Source: an uncultured Bacilli bacterium
GTDB lineage: Bacteria > Bacillota_I > Bacilli_A > RF39 > UBA660
Reading direction: 5' to 3'
Assembly: GCA_947632495.1 (NCBI GenBank)
Contig: CANRPL010000069.1
Span: 1-5,393 of the forward strand
DNA length: 5,393 nt
The notes under the pieces are model-generated. The model saw nothing but the letters and a program-made list of their open reading frames with translations. It ran no database searches and was not told the DNA's origin. Made by a program: the position numbers and the translations under genes. Below, piece by piece: positions 4,835-5,393 of this stretch (position 1 is its first letter; each line of letters opens with the position of its first letter).

Positions 4835-5180
4835 CAATAATATTTAATAAGCCATGTTCTGTACCCAGTGGGTGACAAACATTTATCTACCTTTCGGTCC
4901 TTGATTCAGTTCATTTCCTTATCAAAGTTCCCCTACCAAATTTGGGTTTCTCGCTCGTGGGGTTTACCTCGTTCCACTTTCCGCATTTCTTTGGAAAATC
5001 GTCACTATGGCACTTTTATACCTACTATAACCATATCATTGACTTAGGTTATTTCGGAGCCGTTAGCCTAAAGCTACTAAGAGTTATTTTTTCCTCTTAC
5101 GCGAACACTACAATCGTCGCAGATTGTGCGAGCATGGACTTTCCTCTATACTATGTGCAGCGTTTGTCTAAAATATTATT
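4835..5180 (-). ncRNA. rnpB: RNase P RNA, probably bacterial type B
   Basis: This is the catalytic RNA of RNase P, which matures tRNA 5' ends. On the minus strand the hallmark 5' core GAGGAAAGUCC (5146-5136) is followed by AUGCUCGCAC. The central GUAAACCCC...CGAGCGAGAAACCCAAAU region is at about 4975-4935. The 3' core ACAGAACAUGGCUUA lies at 4862-4848. P1 is a perfect 10-bp helix between 5180-5171 and 4845-4836, which fixes both ends. The RNA is about 345 nt, shorter than the roughly 400 nt of B. subtilis, and the segment corresponding to P19 appears to be missing. A run of six U (4834-4829) follows P1 and may mark the 3' end. The upstream gpsB neighbour is the same as in B. subtilis. Confidence 0.97.
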
Positions 5181-5393
5181 CTTTTCCATATATTATTTTT
5201 TCTAAGTTTGATAAACGTCTTAATAAATCAGCATTAACTCCCGTTGCGCCTTGAGAATCATTTTCTGTAGCTAATTCCAACTTTGAACGCAAATTACGCA
5301 ATTCTTTTTTCAAACGAAGATTATCTTCTAATAATTCTTTTTTATCACTTTCTAGTTCACTAATAATAGCTGTCATTTCATCATAATCTTTAA
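5176..5393 (-). CDS. gpsB: Cell division protein GpsB (3' part; 5' end beyond the window)
   Basis: The frame is open to the right edge, so the gene is truncated by the window and its real start is not visible; the Met at 5376-5374 is internal. The residues just upstream read KDYDE, matching the IIKDYE segment of the GpsB N-terminal DivIVA-like coiled coil. This is followed by ELESDKKELLEDNLRLKKEL (coiled coil), a polar linker, and the C-terminal motif LLRRLSNLEKIIYGKE, equivalent to the ILKRLSNLEKHVFG trimerisation end of B. subtilis GpsB. GpsB coordinates penicillin-binding proteins between septal and lateral wall growth at the inner membrane face. Position immediately before rnpB also matches B. 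subtilis. Its TAA stop (5178-5176) lies inside the 5' arm of rnpB P1. Confidence 0.92.
   Translation of the reverse strand, partial: KDYDEMTAIISELESDKKELLEDNLRLKKELRNLRSKLELATENDSQGATGVNADLLRRLSNLEKIIYGKE

Noticed and set aside
4811..4837. Upstream TTG start for the rodZ-like gene
   Set aside because: The TTG falls in the 3' arm of rnpB P1, has no ribosome site, and adds residues before the normal HTH start; the ATG at 4810 has GAGG seven bases upstream.
4942..5205. Plus-strand open frame of 87 codons
   Set aside because: It covers the antisense of conserved RNase P RNA core and the gpsB end; the RNA explains the sequence.
5190..5217. Candidate rnpB promoter within gpsB (-10 TAATAT at 5195-5190)
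   Set aside because: The -10 is well placed for a start near 5181-5183, but no acceptable -35 lies 16-18 bases upstream, so it was not listed as a feature.

Overview
The window is AT-rich DNA from a member of the Bacillota, probably Bacilli or an Erysipelotrichia-like lineage. The gene content points there: gpsB next to a type-B-like RNase P RNA, a SpoIVFA/SpoIVFB pair, the L21 leader, and strong AGGAGG-type ribosome binding sites. TGG encodes Trp in several genes, and TGA appears to be the stop of spoIVFB, so the code looks standard. Every gene supported here lies on the minus strand, so transcription runs from high to low coordinates. The exact taxon cannot be fixed from this sequence.

In order of transcription, the right half is a housekeeping and envelope block. 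It holds the 3' part of gpsB (cell division, elongation and PBP coordination), rnpB (RNase P RNA, 4835-5180), a short rodZ-like gene, pgsA (phosphatidylglycerophosphate synthase), and a spoIVFA-like/spoIVFB-like pair that encodes a site-2 intramembrane protease and its partner. These genes are tightly packed: the gpsB stop lies in the 5' arm of rnpB P1, rodZ overlaps pgsA, and spoIVFA overlaps spoIVFB.

The left half ends with rplU (bL21), which has a clear sigma-A promoter and an L21 leader RNA. In Bacillus subtilis spoIVFA-spoIVFB is followed directly by rplU. Here about 2 kb is inserted at that junction, holding three consecutive paralogous genes for small, uncharacterised, probably membrane-associated proteins of 182-199 aa. 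They share an N-terminal (M)(N)IIINY[D/N] motif and a C-terminal VQ[E/N]H..G[S/T]..Y motif. The first two (genes 3 and 2 below) form an operon with a near-consensus promoter whose -35 overlaps the spoIVFB stop codon. The third (gene 1) has its own promoter and a leader recognised here as a yybP-ykoY (Mn2+-sensing) riboswitch. That leader ends in an intrinsic terminator, followed by a second terminator-like hairpin whose arms can pair with those of the first.

The main discovery candidate is this Mn2+-riboswitch-controlled, three-paralog membrane protein island, which resembles none of the usual yybP-ykoY targets (MntP, TerC, P-type ATPases, UPF0016) that I know.
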